DNA from: Nymphaea colorata
Taxonomy: Eukaryota > Streptophyta > Magnoliopsida > Nymphaeales > Nymphaeaceae
Length of the DNA: 64,000 nt
Assembly: GCF_008831285.2 (NCBI RefSeq)
Contig: NC_045138.2
Coordinates: 27,251,934-27,315,933, forward strand
Direction of reading: 5' to 3'
A program made the translations under genes and the position numbers. Every line of letters begins with the position of its first letter. Position 1 is the first letter of the stretch. The notes beneath the pieces were generated by a model. It saw only the letters and a list, made by a program, of their open reading frames with translations. It had not been told where the DNA came from and made no database searches. Of the stretch, positions 62,609-64,000 are shown one piece after another.

Positions 62609-64000
62609 ATGTCTTCCGGAGCTCCCTCCTCCGACCACCATACTTGTATCCCTCTTCCTGCAAAATCTGGTATTGCTTCATTGCTTGTTGTCGTTGATTT
62701 GATCTGCTCTTCGAAGAGTTCTTTTATTCCTTTTTTGGTGGTGTTTTTTGTTTGTGGAGATCTTCCTGATTCGTTGGATGGAAGATGAAATTCGAGAGCT
62801 TTTTCTTTGGGTTTTGCGGGATTGTTCAGTTTTGTCGTTTCTCTTTTTATGTTCAGAAGCTCTTTTGTTGGTGGATTTCATCGTGAAATTTTCGAAGGGG
62901 GATACTAATAGAGCGTGTGATCTTCAACCTTTTTCTTTCTTGGGGTTATATTTCTGCTTGGTTCACCTCCTGTTTCTCGGGAAAGAAATCGTCGCATGGA
63001 TTGCGTGATCGACTTTGCGACTTTGTTCCATTTTCCTTTTCATGATTTCGTTGGTCTTATGAGGTTTCGTCGATATTTTGGTGATTATTGAGTGAGCTTG
63101 CATTCTTCTAATTATTCTTCTTCCCTCGCGTTTGCTTTTACCGCGCTGAACCGAATTTGGCGGGAAGGGATATCCCGGTGAGGAATCATTTTAGGAATTA
63201 TTTGATCGAATTATGAACCTGTCGTGTTTGTCTTCCGGGACTGCTTCGTTCTCTTTCTTTCTTAAGCAGTTCATTTGTGTTATTTCCTCAGTTTGTTTTC
63301 GGGACTTAAAACAAAAACTTTTACGGGCACCAGCAACCTTGGTGCGCTCTTATCATCTTCCGCTAATAACAGATTACGGAAGATCTTAACCTGATCGATC
63401 TTTACGAAAATTGCATTTAGATGGTTTCATCTCATTTTTTTTTAGTTTTCTTTAGTTATTTTTTGGCTTGAATAGGTTATGACCATGCTGCGGGAATGCT
63501 GAGCCTTCACTCCAATTGCCGTGTCAGCATGTAGCTTGGCTTATATTATTTATGCTATCTTCATGACAACAAAGATCTATATTGGCATTTTTCGCATCCT
63601 TTTTCTAATTGAGGAAGATGTTGTTATTTTTGTTCGTCTTGTTGGCCAGGGGCTATTGATCGCTGTCAAGAAACTGCCAGATTTTAAAGATGCTCTGTTG
63701 CCGTCCATCTTTCTGATTGCAACTAGATAAGAAAATGGTCTCCTAGAGCATCATATTGGAAGGCAACTAAATTTTACTGCATAGACGCATCTATTTTTGT
63801 TAAAATTTTAACTTTTTACTTATTTTTGTTTGGGGTTTTCCGTTCTTGTTTTTCTCACAAATAGTTCCGTAGTTTGGATATTGCTACAATGTTTTATTGG
63901 AAAACAAGGTACTTCTTGTCCAACTCCATAGGCTGCAGTTATGCTTGGGGACTATGAATGTTATCTCACAGCCCGTGACAATCTCAAATCAATGAAGCTG
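62609..64000 (+). CDS. Unidentified gene, 5' part only (runs off right edge)
   Basis: Exon 1 is 62609-62669 and starts MSSGAPSSDHHTCIPLPAKS, ending TCT G|GTATTG. A candidate exon 2 begins at 63939 after CTGCAG and stays open to the window end, in phase: VMLGDYECYLTARDNLKSM. The ATG at 62609 (AAAATGTC) is the first in this frame; a 3-codon upstream ORF (ATGAGAATT then TGA) sits in the leader. The intron would be about 1.27 kb. The family is not recognised, and the second exon is supported only by phase and protein-like sequence. Confidence 0.5.

Overview
This is a stretch of plant nuclear DNA, almost certainly from an angiosperm. It is AT-rich, with intron-containing genes, introns up to about 4.5 kb and many small DNA transposons inside introns and between genes. 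The proteins are plant-type: DGAT1, the plant telomere-repeat-binding TRB family and the plant DTC carrier. I see no bacterial operons, CRISPR arrays or phage features. The species cannot be fixed from the sequence alone.

Layout, left to right. (1) 1-10.5 kb: minus-strand DGAT1 (diacylglycerol O-acyltransferase 1). Eleven exons, 390 codons, are in the window and the 3' end runs off the left edge. (2) 10.6-24.1 kb: gene-poor, with a hAT-type MITE that has an intact 8-bp target-site duplication (TSD), foldback elements, G-rich repeats and a decayed coding remnant at about 20.6-21.9 kb. (3) 24.2-25.9 kb: minus-strand N-myristoyltransferase with one coding exon and a 5'UTR intron. (4) 27.5-42.4 kb: plus-strand THO complex subunit 6 (WD40), about 12 exons. 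Its introns hold a hAT MITE, a PIF/Harbinger-type element, a G-rich TIR element and a recent 202-bp tandem duplication. (5) 44.0-49.3 kb: minus-strand TRB telomere-repeat-binding factor (Myb + H15 + coiled coil), six exons. (6) 50.4-51.2 kb: a predicted three-exon minus-strand gene of unknown function, divergent from a possible plus-strand first exon. (7) 54.6-59.2 kb: plus-strand mitochondrial dicarboxylate/tricarboxylate carrier (DTC), six exons. (8) 59.2-62.6 kb: intergenic, including a plastid trnV-UAC-like half tRNA. (9) 62.6 kb to the right edge: the first two exons of an unidentified plus-strand gene.

The genes are unrelated housekeeping functions: triacylglycerol synthesis, protein N-myristoylation, mRNA export, telomere/chromatin binding and organic-acid transport. 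Exon phases were checked by hand and close across DGAT1, TRB, DTC, the unknown 50-kb gene and the right-edge gene. THO6 closes except for an ambiguity at its exon 1/exon 2 junction. The most unusual material is the unidentified coding sequences (50.4 kb, 20.6-21.9 kb, 62.6 kb) and a MITE family with CTATGTCACA-type termini and an internal hairpin, found in introns of two metabolic genes. I found no clear sign of a new multi-gene system.
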